Positions 46,747-56,014 of a stretch of 58,928 bases of DNA are shown piece after piece. Source of the stretch: Bacteroidota bacterium (lineage in GTDB: Bacteria > Bacteroidota > Bacteroidia > B-17B0 > Aurantibacillaceae). Position 1 is the stretch's first letter. Each line of letters starts with the position of its first letter. The translations under genes were made by a program, and so were the position numbers. The stretch spans positions 1 to 58,928 of the forward strand of contig JACCXH010000061.1 in the NCBI GenBank assembly GCA_013697245.1, read 5' to 3'. The notes beneath the pieces were generated by a model that was not told where the DNA came from, did no database searches, and worked only from the letters and a program-made list of their open reading frames with translations.

Positions 46747-49638
46747 ATGACTTTAAAGCGTATATTTTATATATTTTTATTGACTACTTTTTCTATGTCC
46801 TTTTTTTGCCAGGCACCGGTACCGATCCGCTTTGAGGGCAATATTTCTGACGAAAGTGTTAACATTGCCGGAGCCACAATACTTATAACACAAGGTGGCA
46901 AAACCGTTAGTAGCGCCATGACCGATGGTGGTGGTAATTATTTTTTTACGTTGCCTTTAGGTGGAGATTACATTGTAACTGTTTCAAAGGATGGTTATGT
47001 TTCTAAAAAATTCTCGGTAAGTACAATGGGTGTTCCGCCTGAAAAGGCAACTATGAAATTTGCTGACATTGAGGCTAGTTTGTCGCTTTTTAAACGTTAC
47101 GAAGGGGTAGATTATTCATTGCTAAACCAGCCATTGAATAAATATAATTACAATCCTAACAAAGATAATTTTGAGTATGACAAAGCTTATCTCGAGCAGA
47201 TGATTGCCGGGATGCAGGGCATTAAAGAAGCTGAGAAAGCCATAAAAAATAAAGAAAAAGAAAAAGAAGCCAATTACCAGACCTATGTCAAAACGGGCGA
47301 TAAATCATTTGGTAAAAAAGAATGGCAAAGTGCGATAGGTAGTTACCAGTCGGCACTTGCCCTTAAACCAACCGAAGCTTATCCAAAAGAACAGATCGCC
47401 AATATTAATAAATTAATTGCCGATGCGGATGCGCAGGCCAAAGCGGATGCAGCTGCCAAAGCCAAAGCAGATGCAGAAGCTGCAGCGAAGGCCAAGGCAG
47501 AAGCCGACGCCGCTGCCAAAAAAGCCGCCGCGGAAGCCGCCGCCAAAGCTGCTGCAGAGAAAGCCGCTGCCGATAAACTTGCTGCTGATAAAGCCGCTGC
47601 CGAAACAGCGGCCAAAGCCAAAGCAGAAAAAGAATTAGCCGATAAATTAGCAAAAGAAAAAGCTGCAGCCGATGCCGCTGCCAAAGCAGCAGCAGATAAA
47701 GCAGCAGCAGATAAAGCAGCAGCAGATAAAGCCGCCGCTGATGCCGCCGCAAAAGCCAAGGCAGAAAAAGATCTGGCTGATAAATTAGCGAAAGAAAAAG
47801 CCGCCGCGGAAGCAGCAATAAAAGCTGCGGCAGAAAAAGAATTAGCCGATAAATTAGCAAAAGAAAAAGCCGCCGCAGATGCTGCCGCCAAAGCAGCCGC
47901 AGATAAAGCCGCTGCTGAGAAAGCAGCTGCTGATAAGGCTGCCGCTGAAGCAGCCGCCAAAGCCAAAGCGGAAAAAGAATTAGCCGATAAAGCTGCGAAA
48001 GACAAAGCCGACGCAGAGGCGAAAGCGAAAGCAGAGGCGGATGCAAAAGCCAAAGCAGAAAAAGAATTAGCCGATAAAGTAGCGAAAGATAAAGCAGATG
48101 CCGAAGCCAAGGCTAAAGCCGAAGCCGAAGCAAAAACGAAAGCAGAAAAAGAATTAGCGGATAAAATTGCTAAAGATAAAGCTTTGGCAGATGCAGCCGC
48201 TAAAAAAGCGGCAGATGAAGCAGCAGCCAAAGCTAAAGCAGAGGGTGACGCAGCAGCTAAAAAAGCGGCAGACGAAGCAGCAGCAGCAAAAGCCGCAGCC
48301 GATAAACTTGCAGCCGATAAAGCAGCAACAGAAGCCAAAGCCAAAGCAGAAGCAGATGCGATAGCCAAGGCCAAAGCAGATGCTGAAGCAGCTGCTAAAG
48401 CAAAAGCAGAAAAAGATAAAGCCGCTGCTGAAGCAAAAACGAAAGCAGAAATGGATGCAGCTGCAAAAAAGGCTGCTGATGAATTAGCTGCCGCCAAATC
48501 TAAAGCAGACAAAGAACTGGCCGATAAAGCCGCCAAAGATAAAGCAGAGGCGGATGCCAAAGCCAAAGCAGAAAAAGAATTAGCCGATAAAGTAGCTAAA
48601 GATAAAGCAGACGCTGACGCGAAAGCCAAAGCAGAGGTGGACGCCAAAGCCAAAGCAGAAAAAGAGCTGGCCGATAAAATTGCTAAAGATAAAGCGGCGG
48701 CGGATGCCAAAGCCAAAGCAGAAATGGATGCAGCCGCCAAAAAAGCTGCCGATGAACTAGCTGCTGCAAAAGCAAAAGGAGATAAAGAATTAGCCGATAA
48801 ATTAGCGAAGGAAAAAGCAGAAGCGGATGCAAAAGCCAAAACAGAAAAAGAACTAGCAGATAAATTAGCAAAAGAAAAAGCTATAGCCGATGCTAAAGCA
48901 AAAGCGGAAGCAGACGCGGCTGCAAAAAAGGCTGCTGATGAATTAGCGGCTGCAAAAGCAAAAGGGGATAAGGAATTAACCGACAAGTTAGCGAAAGAAA
49001 AAGCAGCAGCTGATGCTAAAGCCAAGGCGGATAAGGAACTGGCCGACAAATTAGCCAAAGATAAAGCAGCAACCGATGCTGTTGCTGCAGCTGCAAAAGC
49101 TAAAGCAGATAAAGAATTAGCCGACAAGTTAGCGAAAGATAAAGCCGCCGCCGATGCAGCCGCTAAAGCTAAAGCAGAAAAAGAGCTGGCTGATAAATTA
49201 GCAAAAGATAAAGCGGCAGCTACACATACAGTTGCTGTTGTGCCAACAGACACAAAATATAAAGACGCGATAAAAAGTGCTGACGGTTTTTTTACGACAA
49301 AAGATTTTGTGAACGCAAAAAAATATTATGAAGAAGCCCTTACTCACAAGGGTGGTGATGTTTACGCTAAAGTGCGTTTGGTTGAATGTGAAAAACTGAT
49401 CAACTCCGATCAAAATCAGGGTGCAGACAGGGTAAAACAATTATTGGCTAAATACCAACCCGGTGTTACCGAAGAAACCATTACAGGAACAGGTGTCGTT
49501 ATAGTTCAGCGTGTTGTAGTAAAAGAGCAAATGGCCTGGGTATATCAAAAGAAAATATTTAGTTGGGGTGGTGTTTCTTATTTCAGGGATAGTAACCCTA
49601 TTACCGAAAGTACTTTTGAATTAGAAACAAAACCTTAA
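46747..49638 (+). CDS. Large secreted protein with 600-residue Ala/Lys/Glu/Asp repeat
   Basis: 963 residues in four parts. Signal peptide (1-23), a carboxypeptidase-regulatory-like beta domain (about 27-105, [20 protein letters not shown]), and a TPR-like region (about 180-222, [19 protein letters not shown]). Then residues 224-825 are repeats such as [20 protein letters not shown] with no proline or glycine to break a helix, TolA-like and long enough to span about 90 nm as one helix. A C-terminal TPR-like and beta domain follows (826-963). Probably exported and periplasm-spanning. Confidence 0.85.
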   Translation: MTLKRIFYIFLLTTFSMSFFCQAPVPIRFEGNISDESVNIAGATILITQGGKTVSSAMTDGGGNYFFTLPLGGDYIVTVSKDGYVSKKFSVSTMGVPPEKATMKFADIEASLSLFKRYEGVDYSLLNQPLNKYNYNPNKDNFEYDKAYLEQMIAGMQGIKEAEKAIKNKEKEKEANYQTYVKTGDKSFGKKEWQSAIGSYQSALALKPTEAYPKEQIANINKLIADADAQAKADAAAKAKADAEAAAKAKAEADAAAKKAAAEAAAKAAAEKAAADKLAADKAAAETAAKAKAEKELADKLAKEKAAADAAAKAAADKAAADKAAADKAAADAAAKAKAEKDLADKLAKEKAAAEAAIKAAAEKELADKLAKEKAAADAAAKAAADKAAAEKAAADKAAAEAAAKAKAEKELADKAAKDKADAEAKAKAEADAKAKAEKELADKVAKDKADAEAKAKAEAEAKTKAEKELADKIAKDKALADAAAKKAADEAAAKAKAEGDAAAKKAADEAAAAKAAADKLAADKAATEAKAKAEADAIAKAKADAEAAAKAKAEKDKAAAEAKTKAEMDAAAKKAADELAAAKSKADKELADKAAKDKAEADAKAKAEKELADKVAKDKADADAKAKAEVDAKAKAEKELADKIAKDKAAADAKAKAEMDAAAKKAADELAAAKAKGDKELADKLAKEKAEADAKAKTEKELADKLAKEKAIADAKAKAEADAAAKKAADELAAAKAKGDKELTDKLAKEKAAADAKAKADKELADKLAKDKAATDAVAAAAKAKADKELADKLAKDKAAADAAAKAKAEKELADKLAKDKAAATHTVAVVPTDTKYKDAIKSADGFFTTKDFVNAKKYYEEALTHKGGDVYAKVRLVECEKLINSDQNQGADRVKQLLAKYQPGVTEETITGTGVVIVQRVVVKEQMAWVYQKKIFSWGGVSYFRDSNPITESTFELETKP

Positions 49639-49645
49639 TTAGTTT

Positions 49646-50611
49646 ATGACAGTTCTACCAGCCTTTATGGCCGAAGATATCCATTGTTGCGCTTGTGGAA
49701 ATAATGATAATAATAAATTCCATTTAAAATATCAAAAAGAAAAATTTGCAGTTGTTACCTGCGATATTTGCTCTTTACATTTTATTCCACCTTATTACCG
49801 TAAACAGATCGAGTATACGCAATACAAGAACGCCGATGTTACTGCAGCTGTTAGAGCAGGCAATAACTGGATAAAGATCCAACGTCATAAATTACGTTTT
49901 AAATTCATTCAAAAATTTATCAAGTCGGGTAACTTATTTGATCTTGGCGCGGGCTGGGGACATTTTATGCTGGCAGGCAAAGAATTGGGTTACGATGTGT
50001 ATGGTGTTGAGATCTCTGAACAACCTTATTTATATTGTGTGAATGATCTTAAATTACCTGTAGATCATATTGATTTTTTTGAAATGGACGAATCAAAAAA
50101 ATTCGACATTATTACTATGTGGGATGTTTTAGAACACATTGATAAAGCGGATGAATTTTTAGCCAAATGCAATAAACTTACCAAACCCGGTGGTTACCTG
50201 GTATTGCAGGTGCCGCAAATTGATAGTTATTTTGCCAAACGGCATAAAGATAACTGGAAAATGATGGGGCTTGACCACGTGAATTATTTCGGCAAAGAAA
50301 CCATTACGCGTATTTTGGCTAATAGCGGTTACGAGGTTGTTAAGATTAAATCTTCTTTCGAGATAAAATTATTTATTATGTACACCTTGTTGCCTTTAAT
50401 TAAAAAATTTAAAAGCAAGAAAAAACAAACCCGCGCACAGGCCAATTCAGGCATTAATGCGGCAGAGCGCCAACAATATTTTAATAAATTCACCAGTAAG
50501 CCTATGTGGCAATTAAAGCTTTTTGTATTTATTCATAATATTATTTATAATAGCTTATCGGCTTTAAATATTGGAGAAGAGATGATGGTAGCGGCGAGAA
50601 AAATAAAATAG
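49646..50611 (+). CDS. Class I SAM methyltransferase with N-terminal zinc finger
   Basis: 321 residues. N-terminal CX2C pairs C14/C17 and C39/C42 form a zinc finger. The AdoMet motif is GNLFDLGAGWGHFMLAG (about 95-111) with acidic GVEIS, and DIITMWDVLEHIDKADEF and KPGGYLVLQVP are typical of Methyltransf_11/23. In such proteins a zinc finger often precedes methylation of a sugar or lipid. Directly follows the repeat protein by 7 bases. Confidence 0.87.
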   Translation: MTVLPAFMAEDIHCCACGNNDNNKFHLKYQKEKFAVVTCDICSLHFIPPYYRKQIEYTQYKNADVTAAVRAGNNWIKIQRHKLRFKFIQKFIKSGNLFDLGAGWGHFMLAGKELGYDVYGVEISEQPYLYCVNDLKLPVDHIDFFEMDESKKFDIITMWDVLEHIDKADEFLAKCNKLTKPGGYLVLQVPQIDSYFAKRHKDNWKMMGLDHVNYFGKETITRILANSGYEVVKIKSSFEIKLFIMYTLLPLIKKFKSKKKQTRAQANSGINAAERQQYFNKFTSKPMWQLKLFVFIHNIIYNSLSALNIGEEMMVAARKIK

Positions 50612-50652
50612 TTGATTCAAAAAAGCCACTAATTTTGCAGATTTTATTTTTA

Positions 50653-50724
50653 CTAATTCTAAATTATATTTTGTGAGAATTAGATATCGTGGTAATTTAT
50701 AAAGTCACCACGACGATACTAAAT
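50653..50724. repeat. Two hairpin-forming inverted repeats
   Basis: CTAATTCT (50653-50660) pairs with AGAATTAG (50676-50683). TCGTGGT (50687-50693) pairs with ACCACGA (50706-50712), extended by imperfect pairing of AATTAGATA with ACGATACTAAATT to about 50724. In the gap between a methyltransferase and a convergent lipoprotein gene. Confidence 0.55.
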
Positions 50725-50795
50725 TAGTCTGATGCATTGTTTGGCATAATACTGCTTAGTGCTAATAGGCGAAACTAGCAGCAATTTAATGTGCA

Positions 50796-50834
50796 AAAAA
50801 AAGCCCCATAACATAGTTAAACGGGGCTTTTTAA
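50796..50834. terminator. Bidirectional terminator between convergent genes
   Basis: AAAAGCCCC (50799-50807) pairs with GGGGCTTTTT (50823-50832). A and T runs on both sides, so it can serve both strands. Confidence 0.85.
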
Positions 50835-50851
50835 TTTTTTTTTGAGACTCT

Positions 50852-51712
50852 TTAGTCGATAATAATAACTAAATATTTAGAAGCACTCCAAAATTCTTTT
50901 GCGTTGGTGATCTCGATCTTTTCTACCGGTTTTTCGCCAACTAATTTGTATGAGCTGCTAGGGTGTGTTGTAATGATCTTCACTTTTTTAGCACCAATAT
51001 TAATAGAGCTGGTTTGCTCGATATTTACTTTGGTAAAATATTCTTTATTAAAATCTGTTTTTACTTTAGTTGTTTTTCCAATCCCAATAAAACCACCTTC
51101 TTTAGAAATTACATTTTTTTCTTTTAACTCTTTAGAAGTACCAATAGCATAATAAGCAGTGTTTATTTCTTCAGTTTTTACGGCAACTTCTGCTTCTACT
51201 TCCTGGTAATTAGTTGTAAGGTTTGATAGTTCAATATTTAAACCTTCCATTTTTGCTTTAAGGTCTGCTATCTCGCCATCTTTTAAATTGATACTATTTT
51301 GAAGGTTCTCGATCATTTTCTCAAGACCTTCTAATTTTAAGTTACTGTTCTTTAATTTTTTTGATAATGAGCTAATGCGGCTCTTATTCTTAGACATTAG
51401 ATCGTAAATAGACTGTATATCCTCTTTTATCTGATCTTCTTTACTTTTCACATCACCATGTGAGCTGACATTTGAAACGATCTTTTCTTTTTCCTTAATG
51501 GCATTCAGGTTTTCCTGAATCTCGTTAAAGGAACTAATAAATTCTTGCATGGCAGCTTCTTTTTCACTCAATTTCCCGTTAAGGTCTCCGTTCACACTTT
51601 GTAAACTGTCTGCTAATGGGTTAACTTCTTTTTCTTTATCACCACAAGAGGTAAAGTTTAAACTTCCAATTGTAAGTAAAATGGCAGCGGCTAAAATTTT
51701 AAATGATTTCAT
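50852..51712 (-). CDS. Coiled-coil lipoprotein
   Basis: 286 residues. Signal peptide with lipobox FTSC (about 20-23) GDKEKEVNP. Residues 30-185 are a long charged coiled coil (e.g. LNGKLSEKEAAMQEFISSFN, MEGLNIELSNLTTNYQ). The C-terminal 100 residues are a beta-rich domain (AYYAIGTSKELKEKNVISK, GEKPVEKIEITNAKEFW) seen in other Bacteroidota coiled-coil lipoproteins. Function unknown; envelope spacer or anchor plausible. Confidence 0.8.
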   Translation of the reverse strand: MKSFKILAAAILLTIGSLNFTSCGDKEKEVNPLADSLQSVNGDLNGKLSEKEAAMQEFISSFNEIQENLNAIKEKEKIVSNVSSHGDVKSKEDQIKEDIQSIYDLMSKNKSRISSLSKKLKNSNLKLEGLEKMIENLQNSINLKDGEIADLKAKMEGLNIELSNLTTNYQEVEAEVAVKTEEINTAYYAIGTSKELKEKNVISKEGGFIGIGKTTKVKTDFNKEYFTKVNIEQTSSINIGAKKVKIITTHPSSSYKLVGEKPVEKIEITNAKEFWSASKYLVIIID

Positions 51713-51766
51713 TTTATATTTTTTTTTTATTAATTCTTAAATCGGGACAAAAGTAACCTAAATAAA

Positions 51767-51800
51767 TAAAAAAAGACGCAAAAAAATGCGTCTTTTAAGG
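51767..51800 (-). terminator. Terminator of the bacilliredoxin gene
   Basis: AAAAGACGCA (51771-51780) and TGCGTCTTTT (51787-51796), perfect 10-base stem with a loop of six A. Confidence 0.85.
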
Positions 51801-51816
51801 ATTTGTTTTTGTTTAA

Positions 51817-52227
51817 TTAACAAAACTCGTCGTATACAGCCTTTAAATGCTCCGATATTGCCAAAGCATTATGACCTTCAATATTATGGCGTTCAACAAA
51901 ATGAACCAATTCACCATTTTTAAATAAGGCAATGGCAGGGCTACTTGCCGGATAGGGTGTGAAATGTTTTCTTGCCTGAGTTACTGCATCAACGTCAAAA
52001 CCGGCAAAAACCGTAGTTAAATTACTTGGTTTTTTAGCGTTTTCAAGGCTTTTTTTAACCCCCGGGCGACAAGCACCTGCAGCACAACCACAAACTGAGT
52101 TTACCACCAATAAAGTGGTACCTTCTGCTTTAATAGCTTTATCCACATCTTCAGGACTTGTTAATTCTTTAAAACCTGCCGTTGTTAACTCGGCTTTCAT
52201 AGGGTTTACAATTGCTTCAGGATACAT
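51817..52227 (-). CDS. Bacilliredoxin (BrxA/BrxB family)
   Basis: 136 residues from the ATG at 52227, the family's normal length and start (MYPEAIVNPMKAEL). The frame extends upstream to 52257 but without support. Active site VNSVCGCAAGACRPG with the CGC motif; a C-terminal Cys (FC at the end) may be of interest. Bacilliredoxins reduce bacillithiol mixed disulfides. Own terminator. Confidence 0.88.
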   Translation of the reverse strand: MYPEAIVNPMKAELTTAGFKELTSPEDVDKAIKAEGTTLLVVNSVCGCAAGACRPGVKKSLENAKKPSNLTTVFAGFDVDAVTQARKHFTPYPASSPAIALFKNGELVHFVERHNIEGHNALAISEHLKAVYDEFC

Positions 52228-52392
52228 GACTTTAATATTTATAATACAAAGGTACACACAAAAATTTGTTTTATGGCAGAAGCATGTTAAATGTTTGTAA
52301 AAGCCCGCCCTATTTCAGGAAAATTAATTGTTTGGAATAATTTCCAAATCAAATAAAAGTATTTAAATTAGAACTCTTTAAAACAAACAAAC

Positions 52393-53778
52393 ATGAACTA
52401 CGACATCATTGTAATAGGTAGCGGTCCGGGTGGATACGTTGCTGCCATAAGAGCTTCACAACTTGGATTTAAAACTGCTATTATTGAGCGCGAGAGCCTG
52501 GGTGGTATTTGTTTAAATTGGGGTTGCATTCCTACCAAAGCATTATTAAAAAGCGCCCAGGTATTTGAGTATTTGAACCATGCAAAAGATTATGGTATTA
52601 GTGCCGATAATATTAAAGCCGATTTTAGCGGGGTGGTTAAACGCAGCCGTGATGTGGCAGATGGCATGAGTAAAGGCATCCAGTTTTTAATGAAAAAAAA
52701 CAAGATCGATGTGCTAATGGGCACCGCAAAAGTTAAAGCAGGAAAAAAAGTAGATGTAACTGCCGATGGCAAAACCAACACTTATGAAGGAAAACATATT
52801 ATAATAGCTACCGGCGCACGCTCGCGTCAATTACCAAATTTACCACAGGATGGTAAAAAAATTATTGGTTATAGGGAAGCCATGGTATTACCAAAACTTC
52901 CAAAATCATTGGTAGTGGTTGGTAGCGGTGCAATAGGTGTAGAGTTTGCGTATTTTTATGCAACAATGGGTACAAAGGTTACCGTGGTTGAGTTTTTACC
53001 AAACATAGTTCCGGTTGAAGATGAAGAAGTGAGCAAACAATTAGAGAAATCTTTTAAGAAAGTTGGTATTGACATAATGGTAGACTCTTCAGTTGAAAGC
53101 GTTGATACAAAAGGTGAAGGTTGTAAAGTAAATATTAAAACAAAAACCGGTAACATAACTTTAGATGCAGAAATCGTTCTTTCTGCTGTTGGAATTGAAG
53201 CTAATATTACAGGCTTAGGATTAGAAGAAACGGGAATTAAAACAGAAAAAGGAAAAATAGTAACCGATAAATTTTACGCTACTAACGTACCCGGGTATTA
53301 CGCAATTGGCGATTGTGTTGGCGGACAAGCTTTGGCACATGTTGCCAGCGCTGAAGGTATTACCTGCGTTGAGAAGATCAAAGGCCTGCACGTAGAAGCC
53401 ATTGATTATAATAACATTCCGGGTTGTACTTATTGCCAGCCCGAAATTGCCAGCGTTGGTTATACCGAGAAAAAAGCGAAAGAAGCCGGTTATACTTTAA
53501 AGGTTGGTAAATTTCCATTCTCAGCATCCGGTAAAGCAAGTGCTTCGGGCGCTAAAGACGGATTTATTAAAGTGATCTTTGATGCAAAATACGGCGAGAT
53601 ACTTGGTGCCCATATGATAGGCGCTAACGTAACAGAAATGATTGCGGAAATTGTTGCCTTAAGAAAGCTGGAGGCTACTGGTCATGAATTAATTAAAACC
53701 ATTCACCCACATCCTACAATGAGCGAAGCCATTATGGAAGCAGCAGCAGCGGCTTATGGCGAAGTGATACATTTATAA
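52393..53778 (+). CDS. lpdA: Dihydrolipoyl dehydrogenase
   Basis: 461 residues, full length. FAD motif IIVIGSGPGGYVAAIRASQLG, redox disulfide GGICLNWGCIPTKALLKSA, NAD motif VVVGSGAIGVEFAYFYATM, and interface His-Glu in TIHPHPTMSEAIMEAA. E3 of pyruvate and 2-oxoglutarate dehydrogenase complexes and glycine cleavage. Stands alone here, away from E1/E2 genes. Confidence 0.96.
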   Translation: MNYDIIVIGSGPGGYVAAIRASQLGFKTAIIERESLGGICLNWGCIPTKALLKSAQVFEYLNHAKDYGISADNIKADFSGVVKRSRDVADGMSKGIQFLMKKNKIDVLMGTAKVKAGKKVDVTADGKTNTYEGKHIIIATGARSRQLPNLPQDGKKIIGYREAMVLPKLPKSLVVVGSGAIGVEFAYFYATMGTKVTVVEFLPNIVPVEDEEVSKQLEKSFKKVGIDIMVDSSVESVDTKGEGCKVNIKTKTGNITLDAEIVLSAVGIEANITGLGLEETGIKTEKGKIVTDKFYATNVPGYYAIGDCVGGQALAHVASAEGITCVEKIKGLHVEAIDYNNIPGCTYCQPEIASVGYTEKKAKEAGYTLKVGKFPFSASGKASASGAKDGFIKVIFDAKYGEILGAHMIGANVTEMIAEIVALRKLEATGHELIKTIHPHPTMSEAIMEAAAAAYGEVIHL

Positions 53779-53787
53779 GAGACAATT

Positions 53788-53863
53788 TTTTTAAGCCACA
53801 GATTTCGCAAATCAACACAGATACATTTTATCTGTGACATCTGTGTAATCTGTGGCTTTTTAT
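53788..53863. terminator. Nested hairpin with CACAGAT repeats, bidirectional terminator
   Basis: AAGCCACAGATT (53793-53804) pairs with AATCTGTGGCTT (53847-53858) and inside ACACAGAT pairs with ATCTGTGT. T run follows. The form resembles dispersed CACAGAT palindromes known from many bacterial genomes. Confidence 0.7.
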
Positions 53864-54888
53864 TGTACACAGTTTTCTTCCAAAAAAATAATTCCTTTAT
53901 CCGCATCCAGCGTTGCCAGTATGCCTAAAGGCACCGTTAATTTATTTTCGATATGGCCGATCATGGCACCGTAAAATGCCGGAATACCAAGCGGTTTAAT
54001 GTGTTGCATAATTACTTCGTGAAAGGTGAAGGCCTTTAAAGGTTCTTCTGCTAAACACTTAGCGCATTTACCAAAAACAAAACCGCTAATTGAATTTAAA
54101 ACACCACTTAGTTTTAATTGCGTCAGCATCCTATCAATACTGTATGGTTCTTCTTTGGCTTCTTCTAAAAATAAGATCTTATTTTTCCATGCCGGTAAAT
54201 AAACGCTACCTATTAATGCAGAAAGTACTGTTAGGTTGCCACCAACCAATTCGCCACTAACTTTACCTGAATTAATTAGAACGGGTTTATCTTCATTCGC
54301 AGGATTTTCAGGAAAATTAAATTTTTTGTTGTTCATCACAACGTTAGTAAAAACATTTTTTGTAAAATCGTTCCATCCTGAATTGCCAACCGGGCCATGA
54401 AAAGTGATCAATCCTGTTTTTGCAGTAATGGCCAACAGTAAAGCGCTTATATCGCTAAAACCAATAAGTACTTTCGGATTTTTTTCGATCATTTTATAAT
54501 CCAGCTTATCTAAAATGCGGGCGCAGCCCCAGCCACCTTTCATACAGAAAATACCTTTTATTTTTTTATCGGCAAAAAATTCATTTAGTTCATTGGCACG
54601 TAATTCATCCGTGCCCGCAAAATACCCGAACTTCTCTTTTAATGTTTTTCCGGTAACAACAGTAAATCCAAAACTCTTTAAGATTGTGCTAAAAGTTTCA
54701 ATTTGATCTGCGTCCCACACAGCACCGGCAGGAGATGTGATGGCCACGGTATCACCGGCTTTTAACGCCGGAGGTTTTATTTTTTGCGCGGTAACTTCCG
54801 GTAATTGATTAATGGCGTTAGCCGGAGTTAATAGGGCAGAGGCACCAATTAATCCTGTTGTTTTAATAAAATTTCTACGTGAACTCAT
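53860..54888 (-). CDS. Muramoyltetrapeptide (LD-)carboxypeptidase, S66 family, Tat-type signal
   Basis: 342 residues. Twin-arginine signal SSRRNFIKTTG. The S66 catalytic Ser lies in LIGFSDISALLLAI (about 145), the Glu and His in LFLEEAKEEPYSIDRML and GAMIGHIENK. Trims D-Ala from murein tetrapeptides during recycling; a Tat signal places it in the periplasm, whereas E. coli LdcA is cytoplasmic. Convergent with lpdA. Confidence 0.92.
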   Translation of the reverse strand: MSSRRNFIKTTGLIGASALLTPANAINQLPEVTAQKIKPPALKAGDTVAITSPAGAVWDADQIETFSTILKSFGFTVVTGKTLKEKFGYFAGTDELRANELNEFFADKKIKGIFCMKGGWGCARILDKLDYKMIEKNPKVLIGFSDISALLLAITAKTGLITFHGPVGNSGWNDFTKNVFTNVVMNNKKFNFPENPANEDKPVLINSGKVSGELVGGNLTVLSALIGSVYLPAWKNKILFLEEAKEEPYSIDRMLTQLKLSGVLNSISGFVFGKCAKCLAEEPLKAFTFHEVIMQHIKPLGIPAFYGAMIGHIENKLTVPLGILATLDADKGIIFLEENCVQ

Positions 54889-55063
54889 TTGCCATATAAT
54901 ATTAAATTAAAGTACGCAAAATATTTTACACAAATCAAATTTCTCAAAATGTAGAATCAGGTCTACATCTGTTTTTATTTAACTCAACAACAGCGCTGTT
55001 TTTCAGAGAAATGAATTTTGGTATGCCAATTGAATAACTACTAATTACAAGATATTAAAAACC

Positions 55064-55117
55064 ATGGCTAATGATCAAATAAAGCATAAGACGAAGAAAG
55101 TACCAAAGAAAAAATGA
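55064..55117 (+). CDS. Possible micro-ORF, Lys-rich 17-residue peptide
   Basis: ATG GCT to TGA encodes a peptide of 17 residues with 8 Lys (MANDQIKHKTKKVPKKK), ending 23 bases before the PA2169-type gene. It lies where a leader or small basic protein could be. Too short for a codon-usage judgement. Confidence 0.25.
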   Translation: MANDQIKHKTKKVPKKK

Positions 55118-55140
55118 ACAAAAACTAAAAAATAACAATT

Positions 55141-55593
55141 ATGGAAACAACAAAAACGGCTTCGGCCATCAAAGATCTTATTATCATTAATAACGATCGC
55201 TACGAAGGATACAAAACTGCTGCAGATGAAATTAAAGATGCAGACCTTAAATCATTGTTTACTGATTTTAGTAATCAGAGCAAAGGTTTTTCTTTAGAAT
55301 TAAGGAAATTTGTTCCTTCATCGGAAGAACAACCTAAAAGAGATGAAACAAAAAATAGCGGTAAATTGTTCAGGATCTGGATGGATGTGAAAGCAGCTAT
55401 TTCGGGTAATGATCGTAAAGCTGTTTTATCGTCTTGCGAGTTTGGTGAAGATAGGGCAAAAGCAACTTATGATGATGTACTTGATCATACAGAAGATATT
55501 CCTACAGAGGCAATGCAGGTTATTACTCAACAAAGAGCCGCTATCCAAAAAGGACACGATGTGGTAAAATCTTTGCGCGATAGTATCGCATAA
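55141..55593 (+). CDS. PA2169-type four-helix-bundle protein (DUF2383)
   Basis: 150 residues, all helical, hydrophilic. TASAIKDLIIINNDRYEGYK, then SNQSKGFSLELRKF and DVLDHTEDIPTEAMQVI. Ferritin-like bundle found in stress-responding proteins. Residues for metal are not clearly complete. Probably a general stress protein, as relatives are induced under stress. Confidence 0.87.
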   Translation: METTKTASAIKDLIIINNDRYEGYKTAADEIKDADLKSLFTDFSNQSKGFSLELRKFVPSSEEQPKRDETKNSGKLFRIWMDVKAAISGNDRKAVLSSCEFGEDRAKATYDDVLDHTEDIPTEAMQVITQQRAAIQKGHDVVKSLRDSIA

Positions 55594-55631
55594 TATTATT
55601 GAAATAAATTTAAGCACTTAAAAAATTAATT

Positions 55632-55832
55632 AGGGTAAATCAAACTAATAATCCTGAAAAAGGAACGAACAATCAACCTTCAAAAAACAACGAAGGTAAC
55701 AACCCTAAATTACCCAACAACGATCCGGATCAAACACCGGAGAAGGAAACACACGATGCACCGGTAGCAAATCCAAATAAGGACAAAGGGAATGACACCA
55801 AAGAAAAAAATAAAATAGGATTTAATAAATAA
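55632..55832 (+). pseudogene. Small Asn/Pro/Lys-rich frame lacking a start codon
   Basis: In frame from AGG at 55632: VNQTNNPEKGTNNQPSKNNE, later PNNDPDQTPEKE and NKDKGNDTKEKNKIGFNK, stop TAA at 55830-55832. Composition matches small hydrophilic stress proteins of Bacteroidota, but no ATG, GTG or TTG precedes it in frame after the stop at 55611. Either an ATG mutated to AGG or ATT start. About 66 residues. Confidence 0.4.
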
Positions 55833-55851
55833 TTTATTTTAAAGTATTTAT

Positions 55852-55899
55852 ATATCCGCAAGGGTTCAAAATTTTGAGCTTTTGCGGATATTTTTTTTT
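55852..55899 (+). terminator. Terminator after the PA2169-type gene
   Basis: ATATCCGCAA (55852-55861) pairs with TTGCGGATAT (55882-55891), followed by eight or more T. Confidence 0.88.
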
Positions 55900-56014
55900 A
55901 ACATTATAAAAATAGCTTATGCCTCAGATCAATGGCCCGCCTTTATGTCTTGCCGTTTTTAGGCGTACTAATTTGAGCCCTCGATTTATTTGCTACGTAG
56001 CCATATTTATTTAA

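Larger units (their letters stand above)
55594..56014. other. Intergenic region with an orphan coding-like frame and terminator
   Basis: 421 bases. Holds an in-frame hydrophilic coding-like stretch without a normal start (55629-55832) and the terminator at 55852-55899. The rest (55900-56014) shows nothing I recognise. Confidence 0.55.

Noticed and set aside
47379-49253. 624-residue open frame on the minus strand, Ala/Ser-rich
   Set aside because: It is the mirror of the Ala/Lys repeat coding region; GC-biased repeats leave all opposite frames open. No start signal or family.
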